NCBI GenBank assembly: GCA_040766325.1
Contig: JAXGQR010000024.1
Location: 1 to 16,779, forward strand
Reading direction: 5' to 3'
Source of the DNA: Dehalobacterium sp040766325
GTDB lineage: Bacteria > Bacillota > Dehalobacteriia > Dehalobacteriales > Dehalobacteriaceae
DNA length: 16,779 nucleotides
The translations under genes and the position numbers were made by a program. Position 1 is the first letter of the stretch. The number at the start of each line of letters is the position of its first letter. The notes under the pieces were generated by a model. That model was given only the letters and a program-made list of their open reading frames with translations, had not been told where the DNA came from and did not search any database. Shown in pieces: positions 6,815-14,985 of this stretch.

Positions 6815-9800
6815 TTATAATTCCAACAACTCCATAATCTCCTGCTCCTGTAGTTGTGTGATAAAGGTTTCTCCCGGTTTGATCACTTCATTGATCAGAT
6901 CTTTCTTTTTTTGCTTAAGCTCATAGATTTTTTCCTCGATAGTACCAAGGGTAATAAAATTCAGCACATTGACCACCTTTTCTTGACCGATGCGATGGGC
7001 CCGGTCCGTGGCTTGGTCTTCCACCGCGGGGTTCCACCAGGGGTCAAAATGAATTACAGTATCTGCCCCGGTGAGATTCAGACCTGTGCCGCCTGCCTTG
7101 AGGGAAATCAAAAACAAGTCATGTTCGCCCCGATTAAAGGCTTCGGTCATGCCTAATCTTTCATGGGCAGGAACGGAACCGTCTAGATAAAAATAGGGGA
7201 TCCCCGCCTGATCGAGTTCCTCACGGATGATTGCCAGCATAGAAGTAAACTGGGAAAAAAGTAGACTGCGGTGTCCGCTAGCACGCAGTTCCTCCAACAC
7301 CTCTCTTAATTGGACCATTTTGCCACTTTCCCCGGAGTAGTTTTCCAGAAACATGCTGGGATGACAACAGATTTGCCGCAGGCGGGTTAGGCCGGCCAGA
7401 ATCTTAATGCAGCTTCGTTCAAATCCCTTTTCTTTGATTTCCCCGGCGATATTAGTTTTGATCATTTCATGATAAGCCAGATAAACCTTTTTTTGTTCTC
7501 TGGTGAGCTCGGAGACCATTTTTAACTCGATTTTATCGGGTAGTTCCTGCACCACATCTTTCTTAAGGCGACGCAGAATAAAGGGGCTGACCTTACGGGA
7601 CAGTTCTTCCAGTACATTAGAGCCATCCTCCGTCACTGATTCCGTAGTCTTCTTCAAGGGTTGAATATATTTTTGGGCAAACTTTTTATAACTGGGGAAA
7701 AACCCGGGCATGAAAAAATCAAAAATGGACCATAATTCCGAAAGGGAATTTTCAATGGGCGTCCCCGTTAGGGCAAAATATTGCTTGGCCTTGATCATTT
7801 TCATGGTTTTGGCCGTGATGCTATGGGCATTTTTAATATATTGAGCTTCATCCAGGAAGCAGACACAGAAGGTTTGATCCTGATAGAGCTGAATGTCATT
7901 GCGGATCAAAGGATAAGAGGTAATCATTACATCCACCGGGTCGTTTTTTAATGTGGACCAAAGCTCACTGCGCTCATTTTTTGTGCCGGCAATCACCCGG
8001 GTGGTGAGTCCAGGTGCGAATCTGGAAATCTCCTCAAGCCAATTATAGATCACTGAGGTAGGGGTGACCACCAAGGCCGGATGGGGATCCTGCTCTTTTT
8101 GCGAAATAATAAAGCTAATAGCTTCCAAAGTTTTGCCCAGCCCCATATCATCGGCGAGAATGCCGCCAAAGCCGTAAGATGCTAAGGATTTCAGCCACTT
8201 AAAACCGGTTTTCTGATAATCACGCATTATTGGTTCCAGATGCGAAGGAAGAGGAAAATCTAAATCCTCCGGCTCTCGTACGTTTTGCACTAAATCTTTA
8301 AAGGCTTTATCCCTTCTGAAGCGCCCTCGTGGATTGCGTTGTAGCATGGTATCCAGATAGAGGGAACGGTACATGGGAAGTGACACATGTCCTTTGTTCA
8401 AATCTTTTTCTGTAATGTTCAGCTCCTCGAAAAAATCCGCTATGGTAGACAATTCTTCTGTGTTCAGAGGGAGGAAAGCGCCATTTTTCAGGCGGTAATA
8501 TTTCTTTTTTTCTTTTAAAGCTGCGAAAACCTGAGCCAGCTCTTCCCCGATACCATCAAGCTCAAAATCCACCTCCAAGAGACGGGAATCTACGTTAATA
8601 GATACCTGACCCCGAAACCCTGGAGTGGGCGGACGTTTGCTTACCAGGTGGAAGCTATCGCTAAAATAAACCTCGGACTCTTCCTGCAGGGCGGGGAGAA
8701 TGGATTGTACAAAGTTGAAAATATTTTCTTCATCTTCCAGATAAACCTGATGACCCAGAACGTGAAAGCCACCGGTTTCAAAAAATTGCAGCACCTTTTT
8801 TTCTTGTTCGCTGTCTCGGAGGAGAATCTTTTCTTCTTCTGTTCCGGGTTGATTCCGGGTCGTCTTTTCCTCCCGTCCACTACCGCCGAAAGGGTTAATG
8901 ACCCGATCGCCGTAAATAAAATTGATTCGGGCCAGAATTCGCTCGTCTTGGGTATCAAGATAAATCTTTGTCTTTAAAGGGCGTTCCTGGATTTTTGAGG
9001 CCAATTCCTTCTGTACTGTTAAAGCTCCCGCCTTTTTGATCCGAGGCAAAAGTTCCGAGACTACCCGCTCCTGCTGCTCTTCACTGATGAGCAAGGAATG
9101 GGCGGGGACTTTAGTCAGGCCTCGGTATAAAGGCATGAAATTCTGCCGCTGACGCTGGTTCAAATGATAGATGGACCCCAGGTAAAAAAAATATTCACCG
9201 TCTTTTGTTAAAGGGGTCATAGCGGAGAGACCCTGACCGTTCAGATAAAGGTTACCCTCTTTTTCCCCTAAGAAAAAGTTTACGGGGAAGGAATTCTTCT
9301 GAATAGTGACCTGATCGTAAGATTTACTATTTAACTCTACCGTGAAACTTCGTTCGGCCATGATCTGTAACCAGCGCTTGAGGAGCATTTCCGGTAGAAT
9401 GATGTATTTGCCGTTAAATAAGGCTCGCTTACTGCTCTTATTGTAATAAGAGACGGAATAGGGTGAGTAGTTTCCTGGGATGCGCTGCTCGTACAAATTA
9501 ACCACATGATAAATCTCAAAGAAAAGATCCAGCATGGTCTGGTTCTCCTCGCTAAAAGCGTGGACGCCGGGTTGGAAGGTAAATTTTTTACCAAAAGGTA
9601 TCTGTACACCTTCTTCCAGCTGCTCTAAAAAATTGCGCATATTCTTCACCACATATAAGCGTTCCTCACCTATGGATAGGGAAATGGCACATTGATTTTC
9701 CTCCGTATTTTCTTCATCATAAAAAAAAGCCAAGGTAGGCATTAGGGTTACTTCCCGGAAGGTGGTTGATTGTTCTCCCGGCAGTTCATTTAAAATTTCG

Positions 9801-10174
9801 CTGATTAAATGACGGGAACGGGCGGAAATCCTGTCCTGGCGGCTTTCCTCATACTGTTCCAACGCCAAGAGAGCAGCTACTACATGCTTGCAATAACCGA
9901 AATAGTGACCGTAGTCTTTGCAGGAGCATTGGTAACGGGCTACATCTCCCTGATCGTCCATCCAGATTTCCGTGGTATAGGTATCATTCATCCCTACAAC
10001 CTGCCCGGTATATTTTATTTCCGATTTTTTGAAGGAAAGCTTGCGCACCCGACTTTGCTTGAAATAGGAGAGACCTTGTACAAAATTGATGGGAGCGCAG
10101 CCCTTCTGTATTTTTCTTTGGTAGATGTTAACCAACTTATTTTTCACTCCAGTATTATGGGAATTGTAGGTCAA
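6815..10174 (-). CDS. SNF2/RapA-type DEAD-like helicase with N-terminal SWIM zinc finger
   Basis: This 1119-residue protein is an SF2 ATPase of the bacterial SNF2 family, expected to translocate on double-stranded DNA or act on protein-DNA complexes; no cellular role is fixed. An N-terminal SWIM zinc finger has C83, C85, C95 and H97 (CSCKDYGHYFGYCKH). A long middle region of about residues 130-620 corresponds to the bacterial SNF2-associated domain. The ATPase core has Walker A DDMGLGKT (K681), the DEAQ box at about D775, LTGTPIEN, and a C-terminal lobe with SLKAGGTGLNLTGAD, FDPWWNP and motif VI ATDRAHRIGQ near 1055-1063. All catalytic motifs are intact. The start is TTG at 10174, 11 nt after AAAGAGGT; GTG at 10147 is an alternative. 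It is a single gene, convergent with panD. Confidence 0.93.
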   Translation of the reverse strand: MTYNSHNTGVKNKLVNIYQRKIQKGCAPINFVQGLSYFKQSRVRKLSFKKSEIKYTGQVVGMNDTYTTEIWMDDQGDVARYQCSCKDYGHYFGYCKHVVAALLALEQYEESRQDRISARSRHLISEILNELPGEQSTTFREVTLMPTLAFFYDEENTEENQCAISLSIGEERLYVVKNMRNFLEQLEEGVQIPFGKKFTFQPGVHAFSEENQTMLDLFFEIYHVVNLYEQRIPGNYSPYSVSYYNKSSKRALFNGKYIILPEMLLKRWLQIMAERSFTVELNSKSYDQVTIQKNSFPVNFFLGEKEGNLYLNGQGLSAMTPLTKDGEYFFYLGSIYHLNQRQRQNFMPLYRGLTKVPAHSLLISEEQQERVVSELLPRIKKAGALTVQKELASKIQERPLKTKIYLDTQDERILARINFIYGDRVINPFGGSGREEKTTRNQPGTEEEKILLRDSEQEKKVLQFFETGGFHVLGHQVYLEDEENIFNFVQSILPALQEESEVYFSDSFHLVSKRPPTPGFRGQVSINVDSRLLEVDFELDGIGEELAQVFAALKEKKKYYRLKNGAFLPLNTEELSTIADFFEELNITEKDLNKGHVSLPMYRSLYLDTMLQRNPRGRFRRDKAFKDLVQNVREPEDLDFPLPSHLEPIMRDYQKTGFKWLKSLASYGFGGILADDMGLGKTLEAISFIISQKEQDPHPALVVTPTSVIYNWLEEISRFAPGLTTRVIAGTKNERSELWSTLKNDPVDVMITSYPLIRNDIQLYQDQTFCVCFLDEAQYIKNAHSITAKTMKMIKAKQYFALTGTPIENSLSELWSIFDFFMPGFFPSYKKFAQKYIQPLKKTTESVTEDGSNVLEELSRKVSPFILRRLKKDVVQELPDKIELKMVSELTREQKKVYLAYHEMIKTNIAGEIKEKGFERSCIKILAGLTRLRQICCHPSMFLENYSGESGKMVQLREVLEELRASGHRSLLFSQFTSMLAIIREELDQAGIPYFYLDGSVPAHERLGMTEAFNRGEHDLFLISLKAGGTGLNLTGADTVIHFDPWWNPAVEDQATDRAHRIGQEKVVNVLNFITLGTIEEKIYELKQKKKDLINEVIKPGETFITQLQEQEIMELLEL

Positions 10175-10227
10175 TAATTCATTGTACCTCTTTTAGCAAT
10201 AAATTAAAAGTCCGATGATGACGATGT

Positions 10228-10256
10228 ATTGTAACTTATAATGTAATTTTTGTTAA
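10228..10256 (-). promoter_or_regulatory. Promoter for the SNF2 helicase gene
   Basis: On the minus strand TTAACA (10256-10251) and TACAAT (10233-10228) are separated by exactly 17 nt. This is a good sigma-A match about 50 nt upstream of the TTG start. Confidence 0.55.
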
Positions 10257-10375
10257 CCTATGATATCTTGAACCTCCATATATGTGAACATCATGTGTGA
10301 ACTCCGGGTAAAAGTATGACAAATGTGATAAGATGTTGCCATCATGATTTACTAAACATTGACGAAAAGCCATCG

Positions 10376-10410
10376 AAAAAGCCCTATGGAGCAAGATACC
10401 CAAAGGGCTT
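10376..10410 (-). terminator. Rho-independent terminator of the two-component operon
   Basis: On the minus strand AAGCCCT (10410-10404) pairs with AGGGCTT (10385-10379). An inner TGG/CCA continues the helix after one T-T mismatch, and five T follow (10380-10376). It lies 90 nt past the kinase stop codon. Confidence 0.75.
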
Positions 10411-10499
10411 AATCCGTTATATAGTATTGTCGTTTTGACTAGGTGGTGACTTTTATTTAAAACCTAAGAGGAGAAATATCATAGTTTTTAAAAATGTAG

Positions 10500-12017
10500 C
10501 TACTTCCTCAACATGATAATAAATTCCGTTCCCACTCCGGGTTTGCTTTTTACCTTGATTTTTCCTCCGTGACCCAGAATAATGATTTTAGCGATGGCAA
10601 GGCCTAGACCGTGGCCACCTTTTTCCTTGTTTCGAGATTCCTCTGTGCGGTAGAATCGGTCAAAAATATGCTCCAATTCTTCCTGGGTCATGCCGATGCC
10701 TGTATCTTTTATGCTAATCGTATGATAACCGTCCGCATGCCCCAGAGTTACATTAATATCTCCCTTAGATGGGGTGTATTTAATGGCATTATCAATAAAA
10801 ATGCGCAGGGCTTGTTTGATGCGGTTTTTATCGGCATAAATGCTTGCTTCACTTTCAATATCAAAGGAGATATTGTGGTCACTGTCGATCATTTGGGTTT
10901 CCCGGGCAATTTCCCGGAGGATCTCTGTGAGACTAAAACCTTCTTTTTGCAAAACAAAGTTTTCTTTGTCATGTCGGGCCAGGAATAATAGCTTATCAAT
11001 CAGTTCCTTCATATTTTCAGATTCGTTTTTAATGGCATCAATGGATTCCTGAAGCACTTCCCGGTCGTCCTTGCCCCAGCGGTCCAGCATGTCCGCATAG
11101 CCTTGAATTACGGCGATGGGCGTTCGTAGTTCATGGGAAGCATCGGAGACAAATTGTTTTTGTCGGTTATAGTTATTTTCAATGCGATTCATCATTTCAT
11201 TAAAGGTCATGGCCAGTTCTTTTAGTTCATCCTTGGAGCCGCTGACGTTTAGCCGGAGATTCAAATTTCGTGTGGAAATATCCCGTACGGTTTGGGTCAT
11301 TTCTTTAATAGGTAGAAAAAACCCGCGTCCGATCATGGAGATGGATATGAGACCAAAGAAGAAGACAATGGCGTAAACTACCAGCATGGTTTGAGCAAGA
11401 CAGATCAGTACCGCCAGTGAAGGACTTAAATCTGTGTAACTGACAACAAGGAAGGGGACATGGGAACTTTCCCCTTCCCTGACTCCGATAAAAGGTAAAG
11501 CTTCAAATAGAGAAATAGAACGAATCTTATTAATACTATCTTTGTTTAGAGCCAGATAAATTTTTCCCCTCATGGGAACCACACTTAAGAGACGAGTAAA
11601 ATTTTCATGGGTGGGGGCAAAATCTGTTGCCAGAATCAGGGTATGGGATTGATCGAAAATCATTAGGGGGAGATCCTCTTCCCGAGCAAATCTGTTCAAT
11701 TGAAGTTGCACTTCCTGATCATTGATGTCAGGTGCTTTCAGCTTTGTCGCTAGGAATTCTTCAAGAGCAGAATAGTCCTCAGAGACACCAGAGATGATTG
11801 TGAACGCACCAAAGATGAGCAATATTCCAAGACCGGCCATAATCATTGCCTTTAGAAAGATTTTATAGTAATTTAACGATAATTTGAAAAGGATAGAAAA
11901 CTCCAGCTTTTCGCGCAGTAATTGTTGGATGAACCTTACTCCTTCAAGGGGCAAGGAGAGGAGTTTATTCAGCCGGTGCCTGTGATTTTGATTGTAGCCG
12001 TTATTACTATTTTTCAT
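10500..12017 (-). CDS. Membrane sensor histidine kinase (HAMP-HisKA-HATPase_c)
   Basis: This 505-residue protein is the sensor of a two-component system. It has a basic cytoplasmic N-terminus of about 55 residues and a first membrane helix near 56-78. An extracytoplasmic domain of about 120 residues (roughly 79-199) follows, then a second helix near 200-228 and a HAMP linker to about 285. The dimerisation domain has phospho-acceptor H295 in SDASHELRTPIAVIQGY. The ATP-binding domain has an N-box with N410 (IDNAIKYTP), G1 DTGIGM (438-443), FDRFYR (452-457) and G2 GHGLGLAIAK (468-477). All key residues are present. The signal is unknown; the sensor domain is not a type I recognise. The ATG at 12017 overlaps the response regulator stop by 11 nt, implying coupled translation with its partner. 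Confidence 0.95.
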   Translation of the reverse strand: MKNSNNGYNQNHRHRLNKLLSLPLEGVRFIQQLLREKLEFSILFKLSLNYYKIFLKAMIMAGLGILLIFGAFTIISGVSEDYSALEEFLATKLKAPDINDQEVQLQLNRFAREEDLPLMIFDQSHTLILATDFAPTHENFTRLLSVVPMRGKIYLALNKDSINKIRSISLFEALPFIGVREGESSHVPFLVVSYTDLSPSLAVLICLAQTMLVVYAIVFFFGLISISMIGRGFFLPIKEMTQTVRDISTRNLNLRLNVSGSKDELKELAMTFNEMMNRIENNYNRQKQFVSDASHELRTPIAVIQGYADMLDRWGKDDREVLQESIDAIKNESENMKELIDKLLFLARHDKENFVLQKEGFSLTEILREIARETQMIDSDHNISFDIESEASIYADKNRIKQALRIFIDNAIKYTPSKGDINVTLGHADGYHTISIKDTGIGMTQEELEHIFDRFYRTEESRNKEKGGHGLGLAIAKIIILGHGGKIKVKSKPGVGTEFIIMLRK

Positions 12018-12735
12018 GATCTTTTGAATCTTTAAGATTATTTGTTAGATCTTTAACCTTCAACATATAGCCCACACCGCGCACCGTATGGATCAAGGGG
12101 ACATCATATTTTTGATCAATTTTGTTGCGCAAATAACGAATATACACATCGGTAATATTGGTATCTCCTACATAATCATAGCCCCACACATGTTCCAGAA
12201 TCTTATCCCGGGAGAGGACCACTCCCTGGTTTTCTAGCAAATACTTCAAAAGATCAAACTCCGTCTTGGAAAGAGATATTTCTTCCCCACGGAAGGTTAC
12301 CCGGTATTCATCCTTAAAAAGGGTCAGATCTCCTGCGGTGATAATTTGCTTTTGTCCGGGGATTTTTTCTTTTCGTTTCAGAGCGACACGTATACGGGCT
12401 AATAATTCTTCAATGGCAAAAGGCTTTGTCACATAGTCATCGGCACCGCTGTCCAGCCCCATAACCTTATCAGTAACATCATCCTTAGCGGTAAGCATAA
12501 TGATGGGCACATCTGATTGGCGCCTGATACGCCGACAGATTTCGATACCGCTTAACCCGGGCAGCATCAAATCCAAGATGATTAAATCCACCTTGTCGGA
12601 AGTAGCCTTTGCATAACCCTGCTTGCCCTCATGGGCAACTTCTACCTCATATCCCTCATGAGAAAGCTCAAGCTCCAGAAATCTAGCGATTTTTACCTCA
12701 TCTTCGATCACGAGAATTTTCGTTTTCCCATTAAT
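12007..12735 (-). CDS. OmpR/PhoB-family response regulator with anomalous start
   Basis: This is a receiver domain plus winged-helix DNA-binding domain and the partner of the overlapping kinase. Counting from a GTG at 12711, the acid pair is E3-D4, the phospho-acceptor D47 (LIILDLMLPG), T74 and K96 (VTKPF). The DNA-binding wing includes HVWGYDYVGDTNITDVYIR and TVRGVGYMLK. The GTG start would remove the first beta strand (KILV) and has no ribosome site. The frame is open upstream to a stop at 12753-12751 and encodes a KTKILVIEDE start, but with no ATG, GTG or TTG in frame. AAGGGGG at 12750-12744 sits 8 nt before an in-frame ATT at 12735 and 12 nt before an out-of-frame ATG at 12731. Either ATT is used, or one A is missing from the run at 12726-12723. 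Confidence 0.9.
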   Translation of the reverse strand: MNGKTKILVIEDEVKIARFLELELSHEGYEVEVAHEGKQGYAKATSDKVDLIILDLMLPGLSGIEICRRIRRQSDVPIIMLTAKDDVTDKVMGLDSGADDYVTKPFAIEELLARIRVALKRKEKIPGQKQIITAGDLTLFKDEYRVTFRGEEISLSKTEFDLLKYLLENQGVVLSRDKILEHVWGYDYVGDTNITDVYIRYLRNKIDQKYDVPLIHTVRGVGYMLKVKDLTNNLKDSKDHEK

Positions 12736-12773
12736 TTTTTGTTCCCCCTTTCATAACCTTATCAGTTAGCCTT

Positions 12774-12802
12774 ATTATAAACTGAAATGAACCTGTACTC
12801 AA
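12774..12802 (-). promoter_or_regulatory. Promoter of the two-component operon
   Basis: On the minus strand TTGAGT (12802-12797) and a perfect TATAAT (12779-12774) are 17 nt apart. The -35 lies in the 7-nt centre of the inverted repeat at 12783-12817, and one repeat arm fills the spacer. This suggests that a DNA-binding protein controls the promoter. Confidence 0.65.
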
Positions 12803-12817
12803 CACAGGTTCATTTCA
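12783..12817. promoter_or_regulatory. Perfect 14-bp inverted repeat overlapping the promoter (likely operator)
   Basis: The arms at 12783-12796 and 12804-12817 are exact reverse complements (TGAAATGAACCTGT and its partner) around a 7-nt centre. It lies downstream of the DUF4342 gene on the same strand but has no T-run on either side, so it is not a standard terminator. The half-site motif GAAATGA also occurs once more 9 nt upstream on the minus strand. Confidence 0.6.
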
Positions 12818-12849
12818 ATCATTTCGTTGTTATTTTAGGTTATGCAGCC

Positions 12850-13384
12850 TTATTCGATGGTGATTTCATTTTCACCTTGATCCTTTTTTTTCCGTGTAGT
12901 TTGATGATTCTGATCAGCTGCATTTTTATCATCCATTATTGTTGCAGATTTAAACTTATTACTTAATTCGTCTATTACTTCATTGATTTCAACTGTCTGA
13001 CCGACATTTTTCTTAATTCTGATTTTATAACCCAGGACATAGATGACAGCAACCAGAATTATATAGAACCAAAAGATGGGCATAGTAATCAGAAGGATCA
13101 GTATGAGGATGCTCATAGGAATATTTAAGAAAGTTTCTTCTCCTTTTTCAATGGTAAAGCGCGTGACATTCCCTTTATGAAGCAGTCTCTTGGCACGGAT
13201 ACCAAATGTTGAACCGTGATTACTGCTGCCGGTATAGTAAGCGTGCGGCCCTTGTTTTTCTCTCAAACTCAACGATGGCTTCAATCAGATCTCCGTTATG
13301 TTTTTCCAGCAATTCCTTTGCTTCCTGATAGCTACAATTGGTTCTTTTGCGCATTTCATCAATCAGCTTAATATCAATGGTCAT
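12850..13384 (-). pseudogene. DUF4342 protein with N-terminal UBA-like domain, split by a +1 frameshift
   Basis: The first reading frame starts at ATG 13384 (AAGGAG ribosome site 9 nt upstream). It encodes a UBA-like helical domain, MTIDIKLIDEMRKRTNCSYQ followed by EAKELLEKHNGDLIEAIVEFERK, and hits a stop at 13222-13220. The overlapping frame, open from 13284 to 12850, continues the family: GIRAKRLLHKGNVTRFTIEK, an IP.S block, a hydrophobic hairpin of about 35 residues (two membrane-like segments) and a charged tail rich in K, D and N. Removing one A from the A5 run near 13254 joins the two into about 177 residues. UBA-like plus DUF4342 is a known architecture of unknown function in Firmicutes. 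This may be a real mutation, a sequence error or slippage. A TATAAT at 13419-13414 may be its -10. Confidence 0.7.
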
Positions 13385-13668
13385 TATGTTCCACTCCTTT
13401 TTTGTTTGATCTTATTATACCCCAGAATCATTAAAGCAATATAAATGAAATATTAGAATTTGATGAGAATAAAGAGTAAATAATTGAAATTTTCATGAGA
13501 TTTATTCTAATGGAGAAACAGAAATGGGGAGACAAGCATATATAGTAGTATAGAAATATTTTTTCATGTTATTTTTCAATTTTTGATTTTTCCTGATGGT
13601 TGTTCAGACAATTAGTGAAGGTAACGAATGGGTCAGTAAGGAGGTTATAGAGAAAAGGAGGGGGAAAA

Positions 13669-13821
13669 ATGGAAGAATTGATTACAATCATCAGCAATGT
13701 AGGATTCCCCATCGCCATTTCTGCATATCTGCTGATCCGTATTGAAAAAAAACTGGATTCATTAAGTGACAGCATCGCTGAATTAGCTAAAGTCATCGAA
13801 ATTCTGAAAAACAGCATCTAA
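13669..13821 (+). CDS. YvrJ family small protein
   Basis: This is a 50-residue protein: MEELITIISNVGFPIAISAY, then LLIRIEKKLDSLSDSIAELA and a short tail. An N-terminal hydrophobic helix with the NVGFPIA signature is followed by an amphipathic, coiled-coil-like helix with heptad leucines and isoleucines. This matches the YvrJ family of short Firmicutes proteins, whose function is unknown. The ribosome site is very strong (AAAGGAGGGGG, 7 nt before the ATG) and an intrinsic terminator follows 22 nt after the stop, so it is clearly a real expressed gene. YvrJ genes often follow small DUF1659 and DUF2922 genes; neither is seen here. Confidence 0.85.
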   Translation: MEELITIISNVGFPIAISAYLLIRIEKKLDSLSDSIAELAKVIEILKNSI

Positions 13822-13842
13822 ATTTCTTCCAAAAAAACTCTT

Positions 13843-13868
13843 AAAACTACCGTCTTGCGGTAGTTTTT
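13843..13868 (+). terminator. Rho-independent terminator after the YvrJ gene
   Basis: AAAACTACCG (13843-13852) pairs perfectly with CGGTAGTTTT (13858-13867) around the loop TCTTG, ending in five T. The A-rich left side could also support leftward termination. Confidence 0.85.
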
Positions 13869-13974
13869 GACTGTGAGCTATAAGATAAAAGTTGAATGAT
13901 AAAAGCAATAAGACTCTTATAAATCTCAACTAACGAAAAGAATTATATCTTAATAAGGCGGATGGGAATAACGG

Positions 13975-14003
13975 TTTACAATTGAGAAAAATTTGTATAA
14001 ACT
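13975..14003 (+). promoter_or_regulatory. Candidate promoter for galU
   Basis: TTTACA (13975-13980) and TAAACT (13998-14003) are separated by 17 nt, about 47 nt upstream of the start codon. The -10 is weak. Confidence 0.3.
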
Positions 14004-14049
14004 ATGAATTGATAGACAAATTATGCCATAAAGGACCTAAAGGGTAAGG

Positions 14050-14937
14050 ATGGTGCAGAATATGAAAATTCGCAAAGCAGTTATTCCCGCAGCCGGTCTT
14101 GGAACCAGGTTTCTGCCGGCTACTAAAGCAATTCCAAAGGAAATGCTTCCTATTATCGATAAGCCTACAATTCAGTTTATCATAGAAGAAGCTGTCGCTT
14201 CTGGAATTGAAGATATATTGATCGTTACCGGCCGAGGGAAACGAGCTATTGAAGACCATTTTGATAAGTCCTATGAACTGGAAATGGAGCTGGAAAAAAA
14301 TCAAAAGCATGAACTGCTGAAAATGTTGCAAGATATCTCTAATATGGCAAATATTCAGTATGTTCGCCAGAAGGAGGCCCTTGGCTTGGGCCATGCTGTT
14401 CTTTGTGCTCGGCGCTTTGCAGAGCATGAACCATTTGCAGTCCTCTTGGGAGATGATGTTATACAGGCAGATAAACCCTGCCTGCAGCAGATGATGGAAA
14501 TTTTTGAGGAATATGAAGTCAGCGTTATTGGGTCACAGTTTGTTCCAGAATCCGATGTCCATAAATACGGGATTGTCAAAGGGGAAAAGGTGCAAGATCG
14601 TTTATATGACGTGGAGGAACTGGTAGAAAAACCCACCCCAAATAAGGCGCCCTCCAATCTGGCCATTATGGGACGATACATAATTCATCCTGAAATCTTT
14701 AAGCTGTTAGAAAATCAACAACCCGGAGCCGGAGGAGAGATTCAATTAACGGATAGCCTACGCTTATTGAGCCAAAGCCGCAAACTGTATGCGTATATTT
14801 TTGAAGGAAAACGATATGATGTAGGGGATCGGATGGGTTACTTGGAAGCAACCGTGGATTATGCTCTAGAGCGGGAGGATTTGAAAGATGAATTTCAAAA
14901 GTATTTGCGGAGTAAGATCATTTGTACTGGATGCTAA
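14050..14937 (+). CDS. galU: UTP--glucose-1-phosphate uridylyltransferase
   Basis: This enzyme makes UDP-glucose from UTP and glucose-1-phosphate, feeding cell-wall, capsule and glycolipid synthesis. The 295-residue protein carries the nucleotidyltransferase signature AVIPAAGLGTRFLPATKAIP with the catalytic-loop KEMLPI following. Other features are DKPTIQFIIEEAV, VTGRGKRAIEDHFD, the LGDD metal-site motif (LLGDDVI), VEKP, GRYI, GGEIQLTD and YDVGDRMGYLEA. All are typical of GalU/GtaB. The start at 14050 has AAAGGG 5 nt upstream; a second ATG at 14062 gives the more usual MKIRKAVIPAAG beginning. No terminator is visible before the next gene 48 nt away, so the two may be co-transcribed. Its product could supply the donor for the glycosyltransferase at 601-1800. 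Confidence 0.96.
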   Translation: MVQNMKIRKAVIPAAGLGTRFLPATKAIPKEMLPIIDKPTIQFIIEEAVASGIEDILIVTGRGKRAIEDHFDKSYELEMELEKNQKHELLKMLQDISNMANIQYVRQKEALGLGHAVLCARRFAEHEPFAVLLGDDVIQADKPCLQQMMEIFEEYEVSVIGSQFVPESDVHKYGIVKGEKVQDRLYDVEELVEKPTPNKAPSNLAIMGRYIIHPEIFKLLENQQPGAGGEIQLTDSLRLLSQSRKLYAYIFEGKRYDVGDRMGYLEATVDYALEREDLKDEFQKYLRSKIICTGC

Positions 14938-14985
14938 GATACTGGATTAGCTACCCGGTAAAAAAACTTAACAAAGGAGAAGAAA

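Larger units (their letters stand above)
10175..10499. other. Intergenic region between the helicase and histidine kinase genes
   Basis: It contains a promoter for the helicase gene (10228-10256, minus), the terminator of the two-component operon (10376-10410, minus) and no credible coding frame. A short direct repeat TGTGAAC occurs around 10285-10300. Confidence 0.6.

Noticed and set aside
8641..8977. Frames on both strands within the helicase gene
   Set aside because: They overlap the intact helicase reading frame and have no features of their own.
10371..10420. Riboswitch such as c-di-GMP type between the helicase and kinase genes
   Set aside because: The conserved bases of the known class are missing, and the structure is explained by a simple terminator of the leftward kinase operon.
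13596..13742. Frame starting at ATG 13596 and running into the YvrJ gene, thought to be a DUF2922 remnant
   Set aside because: It has no ribosome site and no convincing family blocks. It overlaps the well-supported YvrJ gene in another frame.
14925..14947. Direct repeat TACTGGAT at the end of galU
   Set aside because: It is only 8 nt, has no associated element and may be a trivial local duplication that altered the galU C-terminus slightly.
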